Shown piece after piece: positions 43,565-51,177 of a stretch of 64,000 nucleotides of DNA. The translations under genes were made by a program, and so were the position numbers. Positions within the stretch are counted from its first letter, which is position 1; each line of letters begins with the position of its first letter. The DNA comes from JAJZEO01 sp964350315 (lineage in GTDB: Bacteria; Chlamydiota; Chlamydiia; Chlamydiales; 2-12-FULL-49-11): positions 98,205 through 162,204 of the forward strand of contig CAYGJD010000003.1 in NCBI GenBank assembly GCA_964350315.1, read 5' to 3'. A model generated the notes under the pieces. The model was not told where the DNA came from. It searched no databases and saw nothing but the letters and a program-made list of their open reading frames with translations.

Positions 43565-44529
43565 TTTTTTTGATCTCCACTTGATGGAGGAGCGATTTCC
43601 ATTACCGCTTTAACCATGCTTTGTTGGTAGCATGAAAACTCACAATAAATTGAATTCATCTGCTTTACCCAGTCTTTAAGGCCTTGCTGATTGCTCACTT
43701 TTAATGCCCCAGTCGTAATATACTCATTCCATGTGCTTGAAAGTGACAACATGAAGGATTCAAATGAATTCCAATCTCCCTTCGTATCTCTCTTCGAATA
43801 AGGAAAACAATTAAAAGCCTTATCTTTTATTTCATTCATTGCATCAGCAGCAACTGAATCGCAGATAGATGCGCAATACATAGGATTCATAACCTTTGCC
43901 ACCATGCCCCAATCATCAGACAATCCAGATGCTATCTCAGTCCACTCATATAGCGTTATAAAAGCGCCAATTCTTAAATCTGCATCGATTAAGTCTTGAT
44001 AAAGAGGCAATCCTAAATAGGGATTGCAAGCAGGATCGATCTTTCCCATTGATTCTTGTGGAGGAGCAAATGTTGTAGATAATGCTTTATAGTATGCGTT
44101 TTGTAGAGCATTTAGCCCCCCAGGAACTTCTTTCATTTCTCGAAGCCAGTCAGGAATTGAAACCCCAGACCATGGGGAAATTGTTTTAATATACAATACA
44201 AGTAGTGGCAAGAATGCATTAAACTTTAATACAAAATCTCCCCAATCATCTGTAATTTTATAGCTGTCAATATTTTTAGCAAGAGATTTTAATGATTCAA
44301 TAAAGAGCGAATTTCCCAAAAATTGACTTTCAGGATGATGAACATCTTTTTGTAAATAGTCTGGTGAAAAAAGATAACCCATCATGCTTCCGCGGTAATA
44401 AGTTGCGTACACACTGCAATTATTAGGATCTCCCTTTTCACAAGTGTATAAACTATCTCCAATGCATGAAAACCCATTCATCACCCGAGTAACATCACTT
44501 ATCTGTTGGTCTGTTAACCTTTTTCTCAT
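43561..44529 (-). CDS. tandem array protein T2 (unrecognised family)
   Basis: This 322-residue paralog starts MRKRLTDQQISDVTRVMNG, the same as T4. It carries YTCEKGDPNNC and a long variable insertion, then the constant block and the NSIYCEFSCYQQS/SSGDQKK end. It has an additional FPYSKRDTKGDWN difference near residue 250. It overlaps both neighbours by four bases, so the four genes must be translated from one mRNA. T2 and T4 are closest in the first 35 residues, T1 and T3 share LTDAQISDLTRVMNG. Confidence 0.75.
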   Translation of the reverse strand: MRKRLTDQQISDVTRVMNGFSCIGDSLYTCEKGDPNNCSVYATYYRGSMMGYLFSPDYLQKDVHHPESQFLGNSLFIESLKSLAKNIDSYKITDDWGDFVLKFNAFLPLLVLYIKTISPWSGVSIPDWLREMKEVPGGLNALQNAYYKALSTTFAPPQESMGKIDPACNPYLGLPLYQDLIDADLRIGAFITLYEWTEIASGLSDDWGMVAKVMNPMYCASICDSVAADAMNEIKDKAFNCFPYSKRDTKGDWNSFESFMLSLSSTWNEYITTGALKVSNQQGLKDWVKQMNSIYCEFSCYQQSMVKAVMEIAPPSSGDQKK

Positions 44530-45449
44530 TTTTTTTGATCTCCACTTGATGGAGGAGCGATTTCCATTACCGCTTTAACCATGCTTTGTTGGTAGCATGA
44601 AAACTCACAATAAATCGGATTCATCTGCTTTAGCCAATCTTTAAGGCCTTGCAAAGAGCCCTCTTTTAATTTCCCATTAGTAATATACTCATTCCATGTG
44701 CTTGAAAGTGACAACATAAAGGACTCAAAATCATTCCAATCTCCCTTCATATAAGGAAAGCAACCAAAGGCCTTATCTACTATTTCCTTCATTGCACCAG
44801 CAGCACCTGAATCGCTAATAGATGCGCTATACATTTCAGGCGCAGCATAATCAAAGTGCTGCCAATTCAAACTTCCATATACTCCTACTGCTGTCTGTGC
44901 CCATTCATAAAGTGTCATGAAAGCCCCAATTCTTAAATCTACATCGATTAATTCTTGATAAAGAGGAAATCCTAAATAGGGCTTGCAACCAGGATCGATA
45001 TTTCCCATTGGTACTTGTGGAGGAGCAAATGTTGTAGATAAGGCTTTATAGTATGCATTCTGCAAAGCCTTCAGCCCTACAGTAACATTCTTCATTTTTT
45101 GAAGCCATTGCTGGAAAGTTCCCTGTGGAAATGGTGTTTGAATATACAAAGCAGCAAGTGGCATAAAAGATTTAAACTTTAATACAAAATCACCCCAATC
45201 ATCTGTAATTTCATAACTATCAATATTTTTTATCACAAAATCCAATGAATTAATAAAGGCTGTATTTCCTCCATACGTTCCATCCGCAATACTTAAAGGA
45301 TAATAATATCCATAGAACCTACAACTAAAGGTCTCTATCCCATCCTTTTCACAAGGTTGTGCCATATAAATACTATCCGCAATGCATGAAAACCCATTCA
45401 TCACCCTGGTAAGATCGCTTATCTGTGCGTCAGTTAATCCTTTACTCAT
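44526..45449 (-). CDS. tandem array protein T1 (unrecognised family)
   Basis: First gene of the four in the direction of transcription, 307 residues. It starts MSKGLTDAQISDLTRVMNG after AGGAGAAAAC, 20 bases after the stop of a beta-rich gene (45469), so it is likely on the same transcript. Variable part: MAQPCEKDGIETFSCRFYGYYY. Constant block and NPIYCEFSCYQQS end as in the others. There is no secretion signal of the Sec type, but type III export, which lacks a simple signature, cannot be excluded. Confidence 0.75.
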   Translation of the reverse strand: MSKGLTDAQISDLTRVMNGFSCIADSIYMAQPCEKDGIETFSCRFYGYYYPLSIADGTYGGNTAFINSLDFVIKNIDSYEITDDWGDFVLKFKSFMPLAALYIQTPFPQGTFQQWLQKMKNVTVGLKALQNAYYKALSTTFAPPQVPMGNIDPGCKPYLGFPLYQELIDVDLRIGAFMTLYEWAQTAVGVYGSLNWQHFDYAAPEMYSASISDSGAAGAMKEIVDKAFGCFPYMKGDWNDFESFMLSLSSTWNEYITNGKLKEGSLQGLKDWLKQMNPIYCEFSCYQQSMVKAVMEIAPPSSGDQKK

Positions 45450-45468
45450 GTTTTCTCCTAGCTTATAT

Positions 45469-45879
45469 TCACTTTGATACAGGAAGAGTTCCCGAAAAAA
45501 TTATATAAATGTCGTAACCACCACCATAACCATTAGACGTCCACTTTACTTTCGGCCCTAGTATATTAAATGTTTCTATTGGCGAATTAGAACCCACGTC
45601 TTCAACAACACCATTAGCTGTAAGCCAACTATCTCCACCCGGAATTACTGTTACTCCATTCGCTATGCTCAAAAGCAATTGACCGATCTCCCCGCTTGGA
45701 TGAACAGGATCATTCCAGAATAACTGAATAACAACACCATCCAGAGAGCTTGTGCCGCTAACAGCAGTGTTTTTTGCAATGACAGTAGTTGATAGCACAT
45801 TGTTTTCATTCAGATACAAGTCTGTGTTAGTATTATTAAAAATGTTTAGTGTCACACCTTTACCATATGGATACGGCAT
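45469..45879 (-). CDS. beta-rich protein B4, single domain A (unrecognised family)
   Basis: This 136-residue protein has only the first domain of the family: VTLNIFNNTNTDLYLN, QLFWNDPVHPSGEIGQL and VTVIPGGDSWLTANG. The N terminus is MPYPYGKG rather than the M(S/P)CNCN of the other three, and Cys is absent. GGGAG stands six bases before ATG 45879. It is probably the first gene of the unit leading into T1-T4. No signal peptide. A small beta-sandwich or beta-trefoil protein is likely. Confidence 0.72.
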   Translation of the reverse strand: MPYPYGKGVTLNIFNNTNTDLYLNENNVLSTTVIAKNTAVSGTSSLDGVVIQLFWNDPVHPSGEIGQLLLSIANGVTVIPGGDSWLTANGVVEDVGSNSPIETFNILGPKVKWTSNGYGGGYDIYIIFSGTLPVSK

Positions 45880-45894
45880 CTTTAGCTCCCTTTT

Positions 45895-45910
45895 CTATTA
45901 TTAATAATAG
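45895..45910 (-). promoter_or_regulatory. palindromic operator-like site upstream of gene B4
   Basis: The 16-base perfect palindrome ctattattaataatag overlaps a possible -10 box (TATTAT) whose -35 partner could be GTTATT, 18 bases away. The same element stands at 46948-46963, and a related palindrome (ttgttattaacaa) at 48457-48469. A shared DNA-binding regulator is a plausible reading. Confidence 0.45.
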
Positions 45911-45982
45911 TTTAGCAAATCAGCAGAAATAACGACTAAGCGGTTAAATATAAACGCCGTCTACACATCTTCACTTTTGATT

Positions 45983-46013
45983 AAAAATGAGGATAGAGCA
46001 ATAAACTCTATCC
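45983..46013 (-). terminator. Rho-independent terminator after gene B3
   Basis: On the minus strand GGATAGAG, a 7-base loop and CTCTATCC form an 8-bp stem (46013-45991), followed by TTTTT (45987-45983). It ends transcription of the gene at 46054-46932. Confidence 0.75.
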
Positions 46014-46053
46014 CCATCTAATATCCCCTGCTAAGTTTACAGAGAAATTCTTC

Positions 46054-46932
46054 CTAGCACATTTCTGATTTAGACGAAATTGGTTTTGGATCAGAATAGG
46101 TTACTGTTACAGAGCCACCCAGTGCAAACTGATCAGACTTAAATATCTGATATCCATTTGGGCCTAGATTCGTAGATTGCGTATAAGTAGCTGTTGCGCT
46201 AGGTGACTCTGAACAAGCATTAACCGTCATTATGAATGCGTTAGCCACTGCCATATCTCCCCTATTCACAGTGAGACCAGACGATGGACCTAAAACAACA
46301 CTCCCAACTGCATCCCCTTTTGTTCCTCCAAGGAATGTCAACCCGCAATTCTCTTCGGCTGTAAGATTATATAGCTTGGACTGTCCTTTTGTTAAAGTGT
46401 CCTTGGAATTTACGATTAAGTTTCCTGTAGCGTTATTAACTACTGTAAGGTTACAAGCGTACGTCTTTGGTGGTGGTGGTGGTGGCGGCGGAGGTGGCGC
46501 AGTCCCCATAAAATGTAGATAGATGTCGTAAGAAAGACCTCTACCCGAAGAATTCCATGGTTTTTGCGTTCCAGGACCTTGTATATTCACCGTATCATTT
46601 GGCAACATACCAGTTTCAATCATACCATCCACTGAAACCCAACTACCTCCACCCGGAATTAATGTTACTCCACTACTTGAGGTGATGCTTAATTCTCCAG
46701 TAGCTCCACTTGGATTACCACGATCATTCCAGAACAACTGAGTAATATCGTTATCCGCACCGCTTATCCAAGAAACAGCACTATTTTTTGGAATTACATT
46801 ATTTGGCGGCCCTTTTTGACCTTCGCTCAAATTCAAATACAAATCTACATCAGTCTGGTTATTAATGGTTATCTTCGCAAACTCATTATTTGATGGATTT
46901 GGATCACTCATTGCATTGCAATTACATGGCAT
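46054..46932 (-). CDS. beta-rich two-domain protein B3 with polyproline linker (unrecognised family)
   Basis: This 292-residue protein begins MPCNCNAMSDPNPSNN, has domain A (ITINNQTDVDLYLNL, QLFWNDRGNPSGATGEL, LIPGGGSWVSVDGM), then a linker of about ten prolines near residue 150, then domain B (YACNLTVVNNATGNLIVN, GLTFLGGTKG, SGLTVNRGDMA, FALGGSVTVTYSD) ending in SSKSEMC. Both domains start with the same NNxTxxLxVN-like pattern, so they could derive from one ancestral beta-domain. The Cys-Asn-Cys start and final Cys suggest disulphide or metal binding. No signal peptide seen. Confidence 0.72.
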   Translation of the reverse strand: MPCNCNAMSDPNPSNNEFAKITINNQTDVDLYLNLSEGQKGPPNNVIPKNSAVSWISGADNDITQLFWNDRGNPSGATGELSITSSSGVTLIPGGGSWVSVDGMIETGMLPNDTVNIQGPGTQKPWNSSGRGLSYDIYLHFMGTAPPPPPPPPPPKTYACNLTVVNNATGNLIVNSKDTLTKGQSKLYNLTAEENCGLTFLGGTKGDAVGSVVLGPSSGLTVNRGDMAVANAFIMTVNACSESPSATATYTQSTNLGPNGYQIFKSDQFALGGSVTVTYSDPKPISSKSEMC

Positions 46933-47066
46933 CTTTAGCTCCCTTTTCTATTATTAATAATAGTTTAGCAAATCAGCAGGAATAACGACTAAGCGGTTAA
47001 ATATAAACGCCGTCTACACATCTTCACTTTTGATTAAAAATGAGGATAGAGCAATAAACTCTATCC
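46928..47066 (-). repeat. duplicated spacer, copy 2 (terminator plus promoter-like region)
   Basis: Near-identical to 45875-46013. It ends the gene at 47104 with a hairpin (47041-47069; stem of up to 11 bp, T tract at 47040-47036) and leads into the B3 gene, with the 16-base palindrome at 46948-46963. The 1053-base offset between copies equals one gene plus its spacer, as expected from a tandem duplication. Confidence 0.85.
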
Positions 47067-47069
47067 TCA
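47036..47069 (-). terminator. Rho-independent terminator after gene B2
   Basis: An 11-bp stem (tgaggatagag at 47041-47051 with ctctatcctca at 47059-47069) with a 7-base loop. On the minus strand it is followed by TTTTT. It ends transcription from 48442 to 47104. Confidence 0.78.
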
Positions 47070-47103
47070 ACAATCTCGAACTCAAATCAAAAAAGCGTTC
47101 TTC

Positions 47104-47958
47104 TTAGCACATTTTTAAATTAGAAGAAGTTGAAGTTGCATCAGAATAAGTTACTGTTAAGCAACCACCCAATTTGAATTGATCAGTACTAAATATCTGA
47201 TGTGCATTTCCACCTATATTCGTAGATTGCTTAAATGCAACGTTTGTGCCAATTGATTCAGCACAAGCTACTACCGTCATAACAACTGGATTAGGAACTG
47301 TTGCCATATCTCCACGATTCGCAGAAAGACCAGATGCAGGACCTGAAACAATGTTCCCAACGGCAGCTCCCTTTGATCCAAGAAATGTCAAACCAAAATT
47401 CTCATCACCTGTAAGAGTATATTGCTTAGACTGCCCTTGAGTTAAGTTGTCTTTAGAATTTATGATCAATTTTCCTGTAGCGTTGTTTATTACATTCACA
47501 TTACAAGCATAAGTCTTTGGTGGAACAAGAGTCCCTGTAAAATTTAGAAAGATGTTATAAGTACCACTTCTACACTGAGAGTTCCACGGTACTTGCGGTC
47601 CAGGTCCTTGTTGAGAAAAATTTTCTCTACCTCCATTACAATCAACATAACCAGCTACTGTAACCCAACTATCTCCACCGGGACTTACAGCTACTCCACC
47701 ACCTATACTGAAGGCCAATTGGCCGCTTGCTCCGTTAGGATGAGCGCGATCTTTCCACAACAACTGAGCATTATCGCTATCTACAGTGCTTGTCCAAGTA
47801 ACAGTGCTCTTTGCAGGAACTACACCGTTTGGAGCCGTTGGATGATTCTGGTTCATATTCACATACAAATCTGTATTAGTATCATTCTTAATAGTTACTG
47901 TTGCATTTAACCCATTTGACGGATTTGGGCTTCTCATTGAATTACAATTACACGACAT
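47104..47958 (-). CDS. beta-rich two-domain protein B2 (unrecognised family)
   Basis: This 284-residue protein has the same two domains as B3, but joined by a short GTLVPPKTYACN linker with no polyproline tract. It begins MSCNCNSMRSPNPSN. Domain A: VTIKNDTNTDLYVNM, QLLWKDRAHPNGASGQL, VSPGGDSWVTVAGY; domain B: YACNVNVINNATGKLIIN, GLTFLGSKG, FKLGGCLTVTYSD; end SSNLKMC. AGGAG precedes ATG 47958. Its 40-base gap to the previous gene holds only that ribosome-binding site. Confidence 0.72.
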   Translation of the reverse strand: MSCNCNSMRSPNPSNGLNATVTIKNDTNTDLYVNMNQNHPTAPNGVVPAKSTVTWTSTVDSDNAQLLWKDRAHPNGASGQLAFSIGGGVAVSPGGDSWVTVAGYVDCNGGRENFSQQGPGPQVPWNSQCRSGTYNIFLNFTGTLVPPKTYACNVNVINNATGKLIINSKDNLTQGQSKQYTLTGDENFGLTFLGSKGAAVGNIVSGPASGLSANRGDMATVPNPVVMTVVACAESIGTNVAFKQSTNIGGNAHQIFSTDQFKLGGCLTVTYSDATSTSSNLKMC

Positions 47959-47998
47959 ATTTAACTCCTATTTTTTTTATTTATGATTATTATACCTT

Positions 47999-48442
47999 TT
48001 ATAAAGGAAGAGTTCCTTTGAAATTCAGAACGATGTTATAATTATCCCCCCCTGCACAACTAGATCGCCACGGAGTAGAACTCGGTCCTTGTTGAGAAAA
48101 TGTATCTTTGCTACCGTCCTCACAAGAAACAGAGCCATCTAGTTTAACCCAGCTATCTCCACCACAACTTACAGCTACTCCACCACCTAGTATAAAAGCC
48201 AATAGACCGATGGCTCCACTTGAATGAGCATAATCTTTCCACAACAACGAAGCCATGTTATTGTCAGCGCTACTTGTCCAAGAAGCAGAGCTATTTGCAG
48301 GAACCACACCATTTGGCGGCCCAGGAATTCCTGGGCTCATATCCACATACAAATCTGTATTAGTATTATTATTAATGGTTACTGATACGTTCTTACTGTT
48401 AGATGGATTTGGGCTTCTCATTGAATTGCAATTGCAAGACAT
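47999..48442 (-). CDS. beta-rich protein B1, single domain A (unrecognised family)
   Basis: This 147-residue protein starts at ATG 48442 with AAGGAG seven bases upstream; the earlier in-frame start at 48469 is not needed. Start: MSCNCNSMRSPNPSNS. Domain A: VTINNNTNTDLYVDM, LLWKDYAHSSGAIG, VSCGGDSWVKLDG, and an extra pair of Cys. Domain B is absent. First gene of the eight-gene locus in the direction of transcription. It is closest to B2 in its first 30 residues. Confidence 0.72.
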   Translation of the reverse strand: MSCNCNSMRSPNPSNSKNVSVTINNNTNTDLYVDMSPGIPGPPNGVVPANSSASWTSSADNNMASLLWKDYAHSSGAIGLLAFILGGGVAVSCGGDSWVKLDGSVSCEDGSKDTFSQQGPSSTPWRSSCAGGDNYNIVLNFKGTLPL

Positions 48443-48456
48443 ATTTAACTCCTTTT

Positions 48457-48469
48457 TTGTTATTAACAA
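48457..48469 (-). promoter_or_regulatory. palindromic operator-like site upstream of gene B1
   Basis: ttgttattaacaa is a 13-base palindrome at the same place relative to the start as the 16-base palindromes upstream of B3 and B4. Flanking bases (TTTATATTTAAC, GTTATT on the minus strand) are shared with both spacers, so this is a diverged third copy of the control region. Confidence 0.45.
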
Positions 48470-48530
48470 TAGTTTAACAAACTCTGGCGAATAACATTTA
48501 AGTCGTTAAATATAAATAGACTTGTGTGAA

Positions 48531-50456
48531 TTAATCTTTGATTTTGAGAACAATTAATGTCATATCATCATATTGATCGGCGCCACCTGTGAAAGATTCA
48601 ATGGCTTGGATGATATTATTAAGAAGTGCTTGAGGGTTATCGTGCTGGGCTGTTTGAAGAACTTCCATCAGACGTTTTTCTGTATATAACTCATCTGCTT
48701 TGTTTTGTGCATCTGTAATCCCATCTGTGAAGAGAACAAAAAAGTCTCCCTTCTCAAGATTTACACTTTGGACATCAACTTGCGTGATTTCATCAACACC
48801 AAAGGCTATTCCTTTTGCCTTTAAAGCGATAACTTCTCCAGATGCTCTTCTTATATAGGGATAATTATGTCCACAGTTTGCATATTGCACGCTCTTGTTT
48901 TCATTATTATAAAGGGCAAGGAATGCTGTGACAAAGTTTCCGCTCTCTTTTGTGTCTTGGCAAAAAAGTGAATTAGTCTTCAATACAATCTCTGACAATT
49001 CATTGTGCGTTGTTGCAAAGCTGCGAAGTATGGACCGCAAATCAAATGAGTAAAGTGCACTAGAGACCCCTTTTCCGACGCCATCTGCAATAGTAATCAA
49101 CACTTTCTCATCTTTGATCAACCAATCAAAAAAGTCTCCTGCAACCTCTTTTGCTGGTTTAAAGTATACAGCAACATCAATTCCCGGAAATTGTGTATCA
49201 GTTTTTGGTAGGATCGATTGTTGAATTTCATGTCCGATCTGCAACTCTTTTGCATAAGCTTCTTTTGAGGCTCTCTCTATTTTTACTTCTTCAATGTAGG
49301 TAATAAGAGAAGTCACCATTTGGTTAAATTTTTCACCCAAGAAATTGATTTCAAATCCCATTTGATCACGAACAAACCTTTTTTCCAACTGCCCTTCCCC
49401 AACAGATGTCATGACCTTGCTGAGCTGTATCAATGGCTTTGAGATTCGTAATGTAAAGAGGAAAGCTGCTATTCCACCAAAAACTAAAACACAAGCAAGG
49501 AAGATTCCTAAATGAACCAACTGTTCTGTCATCTTTGAAAGAAGAATACTTGATGGCACACTTGTAAAAAGAAAGGCTTGAGTGTTTGGCAGGCGTCCTA
49601 ACACACAGAATCTCTTCTTTCCTGCTAAATAATATTTGTATCCATTCTTTACTGTTCTTGTTTCAACAAGCTCTATTCCTCGTTTTTTTAATGTACTTGA
49701 AGGCTTACTTCCCTTCTCTAGGATCTCTAAGTGTCTACTTTGTAACATAGGATCTGTCGACGTTAAAATAGTGAAATCTTTGCTTACTACCCCAAGATTC
49801 ATTTCAAATATGGTTCTTCTTTGATTCAACCGTTCAATTACTTTTTCAAGTGATATCGAAACAACGGCCATTGCTTTTTTGCTATCTAATTGATCTGGAA
49901 TGCGCAAAGAGACAAAAAGTGAGTGTCCAAAGATAGGATCTTCCGCTAAAAAGATCTGCACTCCTTGCTTTTCAAACACCCCTTTTGGAAAATATGTTCC
50001 AAAATTTTTCTTATCGTAAAGGGAAAGCGTTGATTTGGTACATATTAGTTGATCTTCTCCTCTTTTTTCTAAGAGAAGAATTGCTGTGAAATCTGCTTTT
50101 TGTGCATATTTTAATAGGATTGGTTCTAACTCATCATCAGATAGATGTCCCTTTTCATGCTGCAAAGCACTCATCCAAGCAACAAATGTCGACAGAAAGT
50201 TTTCTGCATCTTCTTGCATATCAGAGACCATGGTTATTTGGTCTTCTTGAAAGAGTTTCATCTCGGTAAAGACTGAGTTCAATTTTCTGTGATAATCCCA
50301 AGAATAGACAAAGAATGAGTAGATGATCAAAGGTAAAATAATAAATATAAAGCTGATAGAAAGAACTCTAAAGGCAAGAGATGAGAAAGGGCCTCTTCTT
50401 GCCTTTTTTAGCGGAGTATGCGATTCTTTTTCTTCAGTTTGTTTAGGATCATCCAT
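48531..50456 (-). CDS. rsbU: RsbU-like sensor serine phosphatase (PP2C, SpoIIE type)
   Basis: The protein (641 residues from ATG 50456; an ATG at 50474 is also possible) has a basic N-terminal tail, a membrane helix (about residues 33-52), an extracytoplasmic sensor region, a second helix near 320-345, a HAMP domain, and a C-terminal PP2C phosphatase domain with AGDFFDWL, IADGVGKGVSSAL, and FTDGITDA. Such enzymes dephosphorylate anti-anti-sigma factors in partner-switching control. Chlamydial RsbU is next to eno as here, and is thought to adjust sigma factor use to metabolic signals. Its start overlaps the start of trmH on the other strand (CATG). Confidence 0.9.
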   Translation of the reverse strand: MDDPKQTEEKESHTPLKKARRGPFSSLAFRVLSISFIFIILPLIIYSFFVYSWDYHRKLNSVFTEMKLFQEDQITMVSDMQEDAENFLSTFVAWMSALQHEKGHLSDDELEPILLKYAQKADFTAILLLEKRGEDQLICTKSTLSLYDKKNFGTYFPKGVFEKQGVQIFLAEDPIFGHSLFVSLRIPDQLDSKKAMAVVSISLEKVIERLNQRRTIFEMNLGVVSKDFTILTSTDPMLQSRHLEILEKGSKPSSTLKKRGIELVETRTVKNGYKYYLAGKKRFCVLGRLPNTQAFLFTSVPSSILLSKMTEQLVHLGIFLACVLVFGGIAAFLFTLRISKPLIQLSKVMTSVGEGQLEKRFVRDQMGFEINFLGEKFNQMVTSLITYIEEVKIERASKEAYAKELQIGHEIQQSILPKTDTQFPGIDVAVYFKPAKEVAGDFFDWLIKDEKVLITIADGVGKGVSSALYSFDLRSILRSFATTHNELSEIVLKTNSLFCQDTKESGNFVTAFLALYNNENKSVQYANCGHNYPYIRRASGEVIALKAKGIAFGVDEITQVDVQSVNLEKGDFFVLFTDGITDAQNKADELYTEKRLMEVLQTAQHDNPQALLNNIIQAIESFTGGADQYDDMTLIVLKIKD

Positions 50457-51177
50457 GGACTTTATCAAAAGCATTCAAAACCCACTAGTCAAGCATTTTG
50501 TACGACTAGCCTCTTCTAAGTCTTATAGAAGAGAGGAAAAAAGTGCCGTTGTGTTTGGTAGTAAAATCATTAAAGAAATTTCTACAAAGATTCGAATAAA
50601 AAAATATCTTACCTTAGATTTTCCTCTTGAAGCGGCTGAAACAAATCTTTTCATTACTCCACAAGTAGCAAAAAAAATTTTTGGTCACGCCTCATTTGAG
50701 GACAGCATTGCTGAGGTCGATCTCCCTTTATTTCAGGACCTTTCGCAAAAGAGCAGGATTCTTGTTCTCGATAATGTTCAAGACCCAGGAAATGTTGGAA
50801 CTATTTTACGTACAGCACTTGGTCTTGGCTTTGAAGGGATTCATTTTTTTGGCAATTGCGCCGATCCATTTAACCAAAAGGCAATTAGCGCTTCTAAAGG
50901 GTCCGCTTTTACTCTCCCATTAAGTGAAGGTCCAATAGAACTCTTAGGCAAAAGGTTTAATTGGTATGCCGCTGACATGGGTGGCACTGATATTGCAACT
51001 GCTACATTTCAAAAGCCCTACATACTTGCATTTGGGAATGAAGGGTCTGGCCTCTGTGATGAAATCAAAAATCGCTCAAAGATCGTTGCTATTGGACTCA
51101 AAAATCAAGTAGAATCTCTCAATGTAGCTTCAGCAGCAGCTATTTTTTGTTATCTCGGGATAAGGAGTGAATTGTGA
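50455..51177 (+). CDS. SpoU/TrmH-family RNA methyltransferase
   Basis: The 240-residue protein shows all three SpoU motifs: NVQDPGNVGTILRTALGLGF, LAFGNEGSGL, and VESLNVASAAAIFCY. It would methylate a ribose 2'-OH in rRNA or tRNA with SAM in the trefoil-knot fold. ATG 50455 is chosen because an AGGA stands six bases before it. It overlaps the rsbU start codon on the opposite strand by two bases. Its stop overlaps the rsgA start as GTGA. The target RNA cannot be determined. Confidence 0.9.
   Translation: MDFIKSIQNPLVKHFVRLASSKSYRREEKSAVVFGSKIIKEISTKIRIKKYLTLDFPLEAAETNLFITPQVAKKIFGHASFEDSIAEVDLPLFQDLSQKSRILVLDNVQDPGNVGTILRTALGLGFEGIHFFGNCADPFNQKAISASKGSAFTLPLSEGPIELLGKRFNWYAADMGGTDIATATFQKPYILAFGNEGSGLCDEIKNRSKIVAIGLKNQVESLNVASAAAIFCYLGIRSEL

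Larger units (their letters stand above)
41689..44614 (-). repeat. four identical ~85-bp copies at the ends of the tandem array genes
   Basis: An 85-base stretch, starting with seven T then gatctccacttg and ending ctcacaataaa, is identical by eye at 41689-41773, 42651-42735, 43565-43649 and 44530-44614. It encodes the common C terminus. Between copies, the genes differ strongly in other parts, so identity here implies recent gene conversion or unequal crossing over at the junctions. Confidence 0.85.
45875..46013 (-). repeat. duplicated spacer, copy 1 (terminator plus promoter-like region)
   Basis: These 139 bases recur at 46928-47066 with one difference seen by eye. On the minus strand the copy begins with a hairpin and T tract ending the upstream gene, and runs to the start of the B4 gene. 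It contains the 16-base palindrome ctattattaataatag (45895-45910). Confidence 0.85.

Noticed and set aside
41689..44614. CRISPR array
   Set aside because: The 85-base repeats are coding and about 0.9 kb apart, unlike CRISPR spacing; no cas genes are near.
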